Below, piece after piece: positions 1 through 5,681 of a DNA stretch of 6,008 nt. Position 1 is the first letter of the stretch; every line of letters starts with the position of its first letter. This stretch comes from Sneathiella sp. (GTDB taxonomy: Bacteria; Pseudomonadota; Alphaproteobacteria; Sneathiellales; Sneathiellaceae), in contig JAESPT010000259.1 in assembly GCA_016765515.1 (NCBI GenBank), positions 1 to 6,008 of the forward strand. The letters run 5' to 3'. Below the pieces are notes generated by a model, which was not told the DNA's origin, ran no database searches, and saw nothing but the letters and a program-made list of their open reading frames with translations. A program made the position numbers and the translations under genes.

Positions 1-440
1 CCTGCGCCGGTATGATGGTTATCAATTCAGAGAACCAAATTTTTGTCGGCAAACGCATTGATATGCCTTCCGATCATTGGCAGATGCCTCAAGGAGGCAT
101 CGATGAGGGTGAAGCTTCTGAAGAAGCGGCAAAAAGGGAACTCCTCGAGGAAATTGGTACCAATAAAGTAGAGCTACTGCATGCGCTTGACGATTGGCTG
201 ACCTATGACTTGCCGGATCATCTTATCGGAAAGATTTGGCAGGGAAAATACCGGGGACAGCGGCAAAAATGGTTCTTATTCCGTTTTACTGGAAAGGATT
301 CTGACATACAAATTGCAACGGAGCATCCGGAATTCTGTGACTGGAAATGGACGAATTTAAACAATCTTGTGGAAGAAATCGTTCCTTTCAAAAAAGAACT
401 GTATGGAATCATTACGGAAAAATTCAAATCTTATCTGTAA
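1..440 (+). CDS. rppH: RNA pyrophosphohydrolase (Nudix), 5' end cut by the window
   Basis: RppH removes pyrophosphate from 5'-triphosphorylated RNA in the cytoplasm, producing the 5'-monophosphate end that starts RNase E-type decay. The sequence shows an intact Nudix box at bases 93-161 (G-x5-E-x7-R-E-L-x-E-E-x-G), preceded by WQMPQGGIDEGE. The RppH-specific stretches WLTYDLPDHL and GQRQKWFLFRF follow. The frame is open to the left edge and reads C-A-G just before the two methionines at 12-17. Family members read RP(N/C)xGxM there, so the ATG at 12 is internal and roughly 10-15 residues lie outside the window. The visible 145 residues fit a family length of about 155-170. Alphaproteobacterial members were earlier called IalA or 'invasion protein A'. 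The stop is TAA at 438-440, and no convincing terminator follows. Confidence 0.93.
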   Translation, partial: CAGMMVINSENQIFVGKRIDMPSDHWQMPQGGIDEGEASEEAAKRELLEEIGTNKVELLHALDDWLTYDLPDHLIGKIWQGKYRGQRQKWFLFRFTGKDSDIQIATEHPEFCDWKWTNLNNLVEEIVPFKKELYGIITEKFKSYL

Positions 441-590
441 AATCACAATAATCGGTATTCGAGCATACTCAAAATACGCATGTTCCGCTTTTCTGAACAC
501 TATCGTAACAAGATATAGTGGGTCGAGCTCAATTAGATCCCAACTTCAATTTAACCTGTTGTTTTATCGAAATGTTTCCGCATATACTTG

Positions 591-606
591 TTAATGTTTT
601 GTTAAC
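591..606 (+). promoter_or_regulatory. Predicted CtrA full site, box 1
   Basis: The bases TTAATGTTTTGTTAAC match the CtrA consensus TTAA-N7-TTAAC exactly, with TTAA at 591-594 and 602-605 and a 7-base spacer. CtrA is the conserved cell-cycle, motility and signalling response regulator of alphaproteobacteria. The site lies about 175-190 bases before the start codon of the PilZ-methyltransferase gene. Function is inferred from consensus match only. In AT-rich DNA a single match could be accidental, but a second perfect copy follows at once. Confidence 0.6.
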
Positions 607-614
607 GATAAAAA

Positions 615-633
615 TTAATTTATTGTTAACCAT
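615..633 (+). promoter_or_regulatory. Predicted CtrA full site, box 2 (extends to TTAACCAT)
   Basis: TTAA at 615-618, a 7-base spacer and TTAAC at 626-630 again match TTAA-N7-TTAAC. The right half extends to TTAACCAT (626-633), the CtrA half-site form described for this class. Box 2 sits exactly 24 bases after box 1, a little over two helical turns, so two dimers could bind on about the same face of the DNA. Whether it activates or represses depends on the transcription start, which could not be placed. Confidence 0.62.
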
Positions 634-654
634 AACCTCCAGTTGGGGAAATGC

Positions 655-666
655 GGTTAAATAACC
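655..666. repeat. 12-base inverted repeat GGTTA-AA-TAACC
   Basis: GGTTA at 655-659 and TAACC at 662-666 form a perfect inverted repeat with a 2-base centre. TAACC also occurs just upstream within the TTAACCATAACC stretch at 626-637. It could be an operator or an additional half-site cluster for the regulator that binds 591-633. The arms are too short for a terminator, and no T-run follows directly. Confidence 0.4.
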
Positions 667-690
667 TGTATTTTTAAATGGTTCGGAAGT

Positions 691-716
691 GTAACGAACA
701 GTAACGAACAGTAACA
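691..716. repeat. 10-base tandem repeat GTAACGAACA, 2.5 copies
   Basis: Two perfect copies of GTAACGAACA (691-700, 701-710) are followed by a partial third (GTAACA, with one change relative to GTAACG). The period is about one helical turn. It lies 65-90 bases before the start codon at 782, so it is in the promoter or the 5' leader. GTTCG at 681-685 can also pair with CGAAC at 695-699. The repeat could be a stacked binding site or simple slippage. Confidence 0.6.
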
Positions 717-781
717 GCAAAGTTAAGCACTCAAAGAGTCCCGTAAATTATTGCTGATTGTAGCTGAATAGTGAGAGTAAG

Positions 782-2242
782 ATGAAACATTACGAAGAAC
801 TCACAGGGAGTAAAGGCAAACGAGTTTATTATCGGGCGGAGAGATTTAAGGCCTCCGTTCTCATGCGAGACATCTCCCCTGTTATTGATGTTAATAATCA
901 ATCCTTTGAACTTTTTGATCTAAGTATGAGCGGATTAAGTTTTGTCGATCCAAAACATGGCGGATGGATTGATGAGTTTAATAAGGACTTTCCTGTTTCC
1001 TTGAAATTGGGACCCAACGAAATTTTTCAGGGACACGGTAAAATCTGCCGCGTTGAACCCCATGAGGGTAGACAAAAAATTGCCGTGGAGCTCACCAAAG
1101 GCTACCTCAACATTCAGGATATTCTCGAACATCACGATGAGCTAGCCATGCAAAATCATTTGCAGACCGGTTTGAAAGATATGTCTGCTGATGTTCCATC
1201 TGGCTACAAATCAATTGTCTCAGATGCTGTTTATATGCTCCGCTCCGTTCGGGATACACTGGAGAAAATAGAAAAGGAACTTCCTACAGAGACTCCTCGT
1301 CACAATGAACGCATTCTGGAAGTTATCCTTGCATGTGAACAAAATGCCCATGCCCGCTGGAAGGATATCTCGAAACGAGGAATGCTAGAACTCAACAGAA
1401 TGCGCGGAAACAAGCACGCATTTGAAGCGGCAAAGCACTATACGGAAAAGACCCTGACACCGGAATTAATGGGAGGGAAGAGCTGGCAGAGGGCCTACGA
1501 GAAACCCCTAGGTTATCCCGGTGATTATGAAGTCATGAACTTTGCCTACAATCTGTCCATGATCGGAGACACAGCCTACGAAAAGCTCTGTCATCGACTG
1601 GGCACATCAACAGGTGAATTCATTGCCACCCGAATGACTATGGTAAAGCAGAAAATCGCTGAACTCACCTCATTGGCCGCTCAGCAGGGAAAAACAGACT
1701 ATAAAATTACCAGCCTCGGGTGCGGCCCTTCGCAAGAAGCCGTCAATTTCCTAAAAGGTCATGTCCTTCCTCTGTCTGTGCACTTCACCTTGATTGATCA
1801 AGACCATGATGCACTGGCTTACGCCTATAAGAACTGTTACCCGGAAGTGTCTAGGCTGGATGGCCGCGCGACAGTGCGCTGTCTGCATGCGACTTTCCTG
1901 GAATTTCTGGCGACAGGGAATCTATTCAAGAAAATTGAATCACAAGACCTGATCTATGCTGTTGGCCTTGTCGATTACCTGTCTGATAAGCGCGCCAAGC
2001 GCATGGCCTGCGACTTGTATGAAAACCTGAAACCAGGCGGTACAATGATGATCGGAAGCATGCGCGATTCTGATGCCAGCCTTGAATGGCAAGTGGAATT
2101 TGTCACGGACTGGCAATTAGAATATCGGGATGAGACTGAAATGCTGTCTATGACGGAGAAATTGCCCTCAACTGCGATGAGAGAAGTTGTCGTTGATTCC
2201 ACAGGTCATTGCCACATTTTGGTTATTACAAAACCAGTTTAG
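782..2242 (+). CDS. PilZ domain-SAM methyltransferase fusion, PhcB / 3-hydroxypalmitate methyl ester synthase-like
   Basis: The protein has 486 residues and is predicted cytoplasmic, with no signal peptide or membrane helix. Residues about 12-120 look like a PilZ domain: RVYYR (14-18) fits the RxxxR motif, and DLSMSG (46-51) fits (D/N)xSxxG 28 residues later, so both c-di-GMP contacts are present. Residues about 140-300 are a helical region holding KPLGYPGDYEVMNF (241-254), a hallmark of the methyltransferase group annotated as extracellular factor 3-hydroxypalmitic acid methyl ester biosynthesis. A class I SAM-binding fold follows: SLGCGPSQEA (311-320, motif I), LIDQD (337-341, acidic ribose contact) and DLIYAVGLVDYLSD (389-402), then LKPGG (416-420). 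PhcB of Ralstonia, in this group, methylates 3-hydroxy fatty acids to make a volatile quorum signal. The real substrate here is unknown. The gene follows a gap with two CtrA-type sites. The ATG at 782 is kept because the PilZ motifs begin soon after it; the ribosome site is weak. Identity as PilZ plus methyltransferase is fairly sure; the product is inferred. Confidence 0.82.
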   Translation: MKHYEELTGSKGKRVYYRAERFKASVLMRDISPVIDVNNQSFELFDLSMSGLSFVDPKHGGWIDEFNKDFPVSLKLGPNEIFQGHGKICRVEPHEGRQKIAVELTKGYLNIQDILEHHDELAMQNHLQTGLKDMSADVPSGYKSIVSDAVYMLRSVRDTLEKIEKELPTETPRHNERILEVILACEQNAHARWKDISKRGMLELNRMRGNKHAFEAAKHYTEKTLTPELMGGKSWQRAYEKPLGYPGDYEVMNFAYNLSMIGDTAYEKLCHRLGTSTGEFIATRMTMVKQKIAELTSLAAQQGKTDYKITSLGCGPSQEAVNFLKGHVLPLSVHFTLIDQDHDALAYAYKNCYPEVSRLDGRATVRCLHATFLEFLATGNLFKKIESQDLIYAVGLVDYLSDKRAKRMACDLYENLKPGGTMMIGSMRDSDASLEWQVEFVTDWQLEYRDETEMLSMTEKLPSTAMREVVVDSTGHCHILVITKPV

Positions 2243-2258
2243 AACTCACTGTCCGGGC

Positions 2259-3650
2259 CTAGCCCTGAGCGACCTGTTTCTGATGTTTCGCCTGAAAGCT
2301 TGACTGGTGGCGTTCAGGTGGAAAACTGATATGCACGTGGCACCCTTGTCCCAGCGCGCTCTCAAGGGTTATGCTGCCGCCATGTAACTCCATCACATTC
2401 TTGGAGAGGGGGAGGCCTAGTCCCGTTCCTTCATAGGAACGCGACAGACTGCTTTCTATTTGAACAAACGGAGCAAAGACCCGTTCAATATTCTTGGGCT
2501 CAATGCCAATTCCCGTATCCACGATCAAAACATTGAGAGCACCGTTTTCCGATTGATCAAAGCCGATGGTGACGGAACCGCCTCGCGGCGTAAATTTTAT
2601 CGCATTGGACAGGACATTCAAAAACACCTGAGAGAGAAGACGCGCATCTGCGAAAACCACTTGATCGCTTGACGGAATATCAAACGCGATACGAACCCCA
2701 TTTTGTGCCGCTTTATCCCGCAGGATCCGTAAACTGGCATTGATCGTATCAATAAGCGACACGTCCTGTTCCTGCAGAGTCAGTTTACCCGCTTCCGCTT
2801 TGGAGAGATCGAGAATATCATTGAGGATGCTCAGCAAGTGCTGTCCACTGACTTTGATATCCTGCGAGTATTCTTTGTATTGCGGCGTCCCCAGAGGCCC
2901 GAACATTTCCTTTTCGAGAATTTCTGAAAACCCGATAATCGCATTGAGCGGTGTTCTAAGCTCGTGACTCATAATAGCAAGAAATTCAGATTTCGCATGA
3001 TTAGCCGATTGTGCTTTCTCGGCAAGATCATCACTTTTCTGACGCTCTTCATCCAAGAGCTCCATATTGATGAAATCTCTTCGCTGAGCCAACTCCTGAA
3101 AGTAGGCCGCGAATACACCCATTCCAGATGCTGTCAGAAGAAAGAAATCATTGGCCAGAAGAATATCCAGAGGAATTGGATTGAGCCAAACTGCTGACAC
3201 ATGATAAGAGGCGATCAAAAACACCGTGACAAAGGTAGCAGAAAGAAAACGGGTCGGAGGCAGGCAACAACAAAAAATGATAAGCGGAGAAAGGCCCGCA
3301 TAGTATAAATAATTACCGGGTTCATTTGCAATTGCCGTCATGGCAATGATACCCAAACCTGCAACTAGCATACAAAGAGCGGCGCCAACTTGTGCAATCT
3401 TTGGATAATATTTTGTATGGGTTAGCGCAAAGGTAACGAGTATTACAGGCGCTGCGATAAGTAACCGAATACCGATCGCGATTTCGAAAACTTCAGGTAT
3501 CACATAATAGTCGAGTATTCCGAAGCTGAGATAGAGGACAAGTGCAGATAGGAGCGACACGCGCATCACGACCAGTGATTTCGCAATTGCTGCGTCGTTA
3601 TAGTCACTCTCTACCTGACTATCGACAAATTGCAGTGAAATTCTGCTCAT
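2259..3650 (-). CDS. Membrane sensor histidine kinase (6 TM, HisKA-HATPase)
   Basis: This is an inner-membrane two-component sensor kinase. Numbering is from the ATG at 3650 (463 residues). Six hydrophobic helices lie at about 25-48, 57-76, 85-108, 117-136, 138-156 and 164-184. A charged helical linker spans about 185-218, then the HisKA box SHELRTP with phospho-acceptor H229. The ATPase domain has N349 (N box, NAIKFTP), DTGIGI (378-383) and GTGLGL (408-413), so it looks catalytically complete. There is no PAS, HAMP, receiver or HPt domain, so the 6-TM block is presumably the sensor, as with lipid or hydrophobic signals. A TTG at 3716 would add 22 residues but has no ribosome site. The ATG at 3650 has GGA 6 bases upstream, though the choice is not certain. 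The gene converges on the methyltransferase gene (stops 16 bases apart) and diverges from the hydroxylase gene. No response regulator is nearby. The resemblance to PhcS/LqsS is only of layout; the HisKA sequence is a generic alphaproteobacterial type. Confidence 0.88.
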   Translation of the reverse strand: MSRISLQFVDSQVESDYNDAAIAKSLVVMRVSLLSALVLYLSFGILDYYVIPEVFEIAIGIRLLIAAPVILVTFALTHTKYYPKIAQVGAALCMLVAGLGIIAMTAIANEPGNYLYYAGLSPLIIFCCCLPPTRFLSATFVTVFLIASYHVSAVWLNPIPLDILLANDFFLLTASGMGVFAAYFQELAQRRDFINMELLDEERQKSDDLAEKAQSANHAKSEFLAIMSHELRTPLNAIIGFSEILEKEMFGPLGTPQYKEYSQDIKVSGQHLLSILNDILDLSKAEAGKLTLQEQDVSLIDTINASLRILRDKAAQNGVRIAFDIPSSDQVVFADARLLSQVFLNVLSNAIKFTPRGGSVTIGFDQSENGALNVLIVDTGIGIEPKNIERVFAPFVQIESSLSRSYEGTGLGLPLSKNVMELHGGSITLESALGQGCHVHISFPPERHQSSFQAKHQKQVAQG

Positions 3651-3754
3651 TGCCGTTCCGTTCACAACGGATTCAATAGTCTTTAGGTTACCTAAGAATT
3701 GCAAAATTCCCGCCAAAAATACAAAGACTTACATAGTTTTCACGGCTGGACGCT

Positions 3755-3782
3755 ACTATAGAAGTGGTAAAAAAATAGTTAA
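3755..3782 (-). promoter_or_regulatory. Possible sigma-70-type promoter for the kinase gene
   Basis: Read on the minus strand, TTAACT (3782-3777) is followed after 16 bases by TATAGT (3760-3755). TATAGT is one mismatch from the -10 consensus. The -35 is a poor match, so this is a weak call. Transcription would start near 3748, about 100 bases before the preferred ATG and about 30 before the alternative TTG at 3716. Confidence 0.28.
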
Positions 3783-3966
3783 CAGCCTCATATTAGAGAA
3801 TACACTGAGGCGCATGAGATGCTTAAACATTAGATATATTCAATTTCACTCATTATCGAAGAACATATTATTTCTTTTTCTTTGGAATATCGTTTTCATT
3901 TTTCAAATCGACCAGATTTTTAGGAAAACTCAGTCTATTTAACTCACTTATCAGCACTACAAATGT

Positions 3967-3980
3967 TCAGCATATGTTGA
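3967..3980. repeat. 14-base near-perfect palindrome, possible operator
   Basis: TCAGCATATGTTGA is symmetric around CATATG, with one imperfect pair (G3970 against T3977). It lies in the divergent gap about 95 bases before the preferred start of the hydroxylase gene. A dimeric helix-turn-helix repressor site is one possibility; no regulator gene lies beside it in the window. Confidence 0.35.
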
Positions 3981-4061
3981 CCAATGATCCGTTCAAACTT
4001 GCCCCCGACCAGCAGCTATCATACACTTTACAAACGAGACGAGAAATTTTCTTCAGTGGGT

Positions 4062-4065
4062 AGGG
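4062..4065 (+). promoter_or_regulatory. Ribosome binding site deciding the start of the alkB-like gene
   Basis: AGGG lies 8 bases before the ATG at 4074. The in-frame ATG at 3984 has no purine-rich sequence upstream, and the 30 residues it would add (polar, no family resemblance) precede the point where the AlkB-like membrane domain begins. The start at 4074 is therefore preferred. Confidence 0.5.
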
Positions 4066-4073
4066 TAATCTGT

Positions 4074-5144
4074 ATGAGTAAGACCGGCAGCCGAATTTCC
4101 CATTTTGCGAATATTCTTCTTATCCTGATTGTTCCGCATCTGCTTTGGATCTCGATGATCCCGTCCTTATTCTTCGGATTTTGGAATATAGCAACGCCTG
4201 TCATTCTGGTTTTTGTGATCACACCAATACTGGACATCTTTTCTTCTCCCAGTCGTAAGGTACCTCATGAAAACCAGCTGGGTGTTACGACAACAGCTTT
4301 TTTGAAGATTTCCCCCCTTCTTTATGTCCTTTGTTTTTCAACTCTTTTCGTCTTTCAAATTTACATGGCGATACAACTAGATGCCTGGAATTTTGTCGTC
4401 AGTGCCGTCTCATTTTCCGTCATGGGAACAATCCTGATTGCTGCAGCTCATGAATTAATCCACAAACGGCAGAGAGTGTCACGCGTCGCGGGAGAGTTTG
4501 TCTTCGTCATGTTTGGATATTGGCATTTTCCATTGGCACATATTCATAACCACCACGCGTTGGTTGCAACAGATGCGGACAATCATGCACCGGGCAAAGG
4601 GCAGAATTTTTGGCGATATATGATGGAAGCCTATCCAAAGGCGGTATCCTTTAGCTATCGGTTGTTAAAACAACGCCAATCCAAGGGCCAAATTTCATCC
4701 GCAAGGTTCACTTGTTTACTGACGGCCTATCTCTGCACGCCAATCGTGTTAGCCACAGTGGCTTTTTCTTTCGCCGGGCCAATTGGGCTTATTTTCTATG
4801 TCTCAGTCGCTATTTTCTCGCTTCTGTTTGCCGAAGCTGTTTTTTATATCCAGCATTATAATGTAAAGCGGAGGCGGGATGAGAGAATTGCCGCCCATCA
4901 TTCCTGGGACAGCGACCACCGATTTTCCAATTATCTAACATTCATGGTACAGCGGCATGGGGATCATCATTTGAAATGGGGGCGAGATTATTATCTTTTA
5001 CGCGCCCATCAGAACAGCCTCTATCTTCCGCTTGGCTATCCGCTCATGCTTGTTTTAGCTCTTATACCGCCCGTTTTCTTTAAAGTCATGGATCCCAGGG
5101 CTGAGGCGCTGAGCGACACGGAAGAACAATTGTCCCAAACCTAA
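4074..5144 (+). CDS. AlkB-type membrane di-iron hydroxylase (alkane 1-monooxygenase / fatty acid hydroxylase family)
   Basis: The protein has 356 residues and is an integral inner-membrane protein. Hydrophobic segments lie at about 11-30, 35-56, 79-100, 105-125, 212-235, 236-259 and 315-339. The di-iron ligands expected for AlkB are all present: HELIHK (H126, H130), AHIHNHH (H156, H160, H161), FYIQHYN (H261) and VQRHGDHH (H295, H298, H299), nine histidines in all. HHSWDSDH before the last motif and GYPLMLVLALIPP near the C-terminus are also typical of AlkB. Family members use O2 and electrons from rubredoxin to hydroxylate terminal carbons of alkanes or related chains. No rubredoxin or reductase gene lies here, and two motifs deviate: EHxxGHH reads AHIHNHH and NYxEHYG reads FYIQHYN. 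The substrate may therefore not be an alkane; a fatty acid, ester or other lipid is possible. The gene stands alone, diverges from the kinase gene and ends at a hairpin terminator. Confidence 0.85.
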   Translation: MSKTGSRISHFANILLILIVPHLLWISMIPSLFFGFWNIATPVILVFVITPILDIFSSPSRKVPHENQLGVTTTAFLKISPLLYVLCFSTLFVFQIYMAIQLDAWNFVVSAVSFSVMGTILIAAAHELIHKRQRVSRVAGEFVFVMFGYWHFPLAHIHNHHALVATDADNHAPGKGQNFWRYMMEAYPKAVSFSYRLLKQRQSKGQISSARFTCLLTAYLCTPIVLATVAFSFAGPIGLIFYVSVAIFSLLFAEAVFYIQHYNVKRRRDERIAAHHSWDSDHRFSNYLTFMVQRHGDHHLKWGRDYYLLRAHQNSLYLPLGYPLMLVLALIPPVFFKVMDPRAEALSDTEEQLSQT

Positions 5145-5204
5145 ATTTCTTCGATTCAAATAAGGTCAAAGCGGAAAAGCAGCATATAAAAAATTCACGC
5201 AAAA

Positions 5205-5233
5205 AAAAGAGCCTATCAAGGATAGGCCCTTTT
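5205..5233. terminator. Bidirectional rho-independent terminator between alkB-like gene and atpC
   Basis: GCCTATC (5211-5217) and GATAGGC (5221-5227) pair perfectly around the loop AAG. The stem extends with one mismatch into AAAAG and CTTTT. On the minus strand the stem is followed by TC and eight T (5208-5201), an excellent terminator for the atp operon. On the plus strand it is followed by CCTTTT, a weaker but usable terminator for the hydroxylase gene. It starts 60 bases after one stop codon and ends 22 bases from the other. Confidence 0.88.
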
Positions 5234-5255
5234 CTAATCAATCTGTATTTGGAGA

Positions 5256-5657
5256 TTAACCTAAAGCTTCAAAAAGCTGCTCCAAATGATCTTTGTTTTC
5301 TTGAGCTTTGCGCCGGACTTCATCATCCTTGGCATCCTCAATATCTTCATTTACGTCCTGAATGCGTTGTTCCAGGTCACTGCGACTCAAGTCAGCAACA
5401 TAAATCGCTTCTTCAGCAAGAACCGTTATTTTGTTGTCAGCAACTTGTACAAAGCCGCCATTCACAAAAATTCGTTCTTTTTCATTATCTCCTTCATAGA
5501 TAGAGATAACGCCCGGACGCAACGATGAAGTAACAGGGACATGCCCGGCCATAACCGCAAAGTCACCTTCCGCACCGGGTACGACTACCATTTCATAGTC
5601 TTCCGATAGTAAAAGCTTCTCAGGTGACACCAGGTCCATGGTTACCAATTCGGCCAT
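5256..5657 (-). CDS. atpC: F1Fo ATP synthase epsilon subunit
   Basis: AtpC is part of the central rotor stalk of F1, with gamma, and modulates ATP hydrolysis on the cytoplasmic side of the membrane. The 133 residues show the N-terminal beta-sandwich with family signatures VSPEKLLLSEDYEMVVVPGAEGD (split by no gap; residues 10-32), GDFAVMAGHVPVTSSLRPGV and FVNGGFVQVADNKITVLAEEA. A charged helical C-terminus follows (about 88-133). The length is normal. The start is clear: AAGGAGAG (5671-5664) lies 6 bases before the ATG. The gene follows atpD with a 24-base gap, in the usual atp operon order, and ends just before the strong terminator. Confidence 0.97.
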   Translation of the reverse strand: MAELVTMDLVSPEKLLLSEDYEMVVVPGAEGDFAVMAGHVPVTSSLRPGVISIYEGDNEKERIFVNGGFVQVADNKITVLAEEAIYVADLSRSDLEQRIQDVNEDIEDAKDDEVRRKAQENKDHLEQLFEALG

Positions 5658-5681
5658 TGTTCGCTCTCCTTCAGAGGCTAC

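Larger units (their letters stand above)
441..781. other. 341-base AT-rich intergenic regulatory region upstream of the PilZ-methyltransferase gene
   Basis: No credible gene is seen here; the short open frames lack a ribosome site or family resemblance. The segment is noticeably AT-richer than its flanks and dense in TTAA and TAACC words. It contains two TTAA-N7-TTAA elements (591-606 and 615-630), a 12-base inverted repeat GGTTAAATAACC (655-666), a 10-base tandem repeat (691-716) and one GANTC site (GAGTC, 736-740). The GANTC site could be a CcrM methylation target but is expected about once by chance in this length. No clear -35/-10 pair could be fixed. The only translation signal for the next gene is a weak GAGAG shortly before the ATG at 782. 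Confidence 0.75.
3651..4073. other. 423-base divergent intergenic region between kinase and hydroxylase genes
   Basis: No gene is supported here. The region is AT-rich with T-rich tracts around 3867-3905. It should contain the promoters of both divergent genes. A possible kinase promoter (3755-3782) and a 14-base near-palindrome (3967-3980) are the only structures picked out. It contains scattered TTAA words but no TTAA-N7-TTAA pair, in contrast to the region before the methyltransferase gene. Bases 3984-4073 are open in the hydroxylase frame but are judged to be leader rather than coding. Confidence 0.6.

Noticed and set aside
461..492. Possible rppH terminator: GAGCAT pairing with ATGTTC, then CGCTTTT
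   Set aside because: The stem is only six pairs with one wobble, the loop is 13 bases and the T-run is short; too weak to call.
529..720. Minus-strand 63-residue open frame in the intergenic gap
   Set aside because: It overlaps the repeats and CtrA-type boxes, has no family resemblance, and its composition reflects AT-rich non-coding DNA.
736..740. GANTC (CcrM methylation) site GAGTC before the methyltransferase gene
   Set aside because: About one such site is expected by chance in a gap of this size, so by itself it says little.
2255..2265. Small hairpin GGGCCTAGCCC at the convergent stop codons
   Set aside because: A four-pair stem overlapping the kinase stop codon with no T-run on either side is not a credible terminator.
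3651..3716. TTG start extending the kinase by 22 residues
   Set aside because: TTG is rare and has no ribosome site here; the ATG at 3650 has GGA 6 bases upstream. It is not fully excluded.
3984..4073. In-frame ATG giving the hydroxylase 30 extra N-terminal residues
   Set aside because: No ribosome site precedes it, the extra residues are polar and unlike the family, and the ATG at 4074 has AGGG at good spacing.
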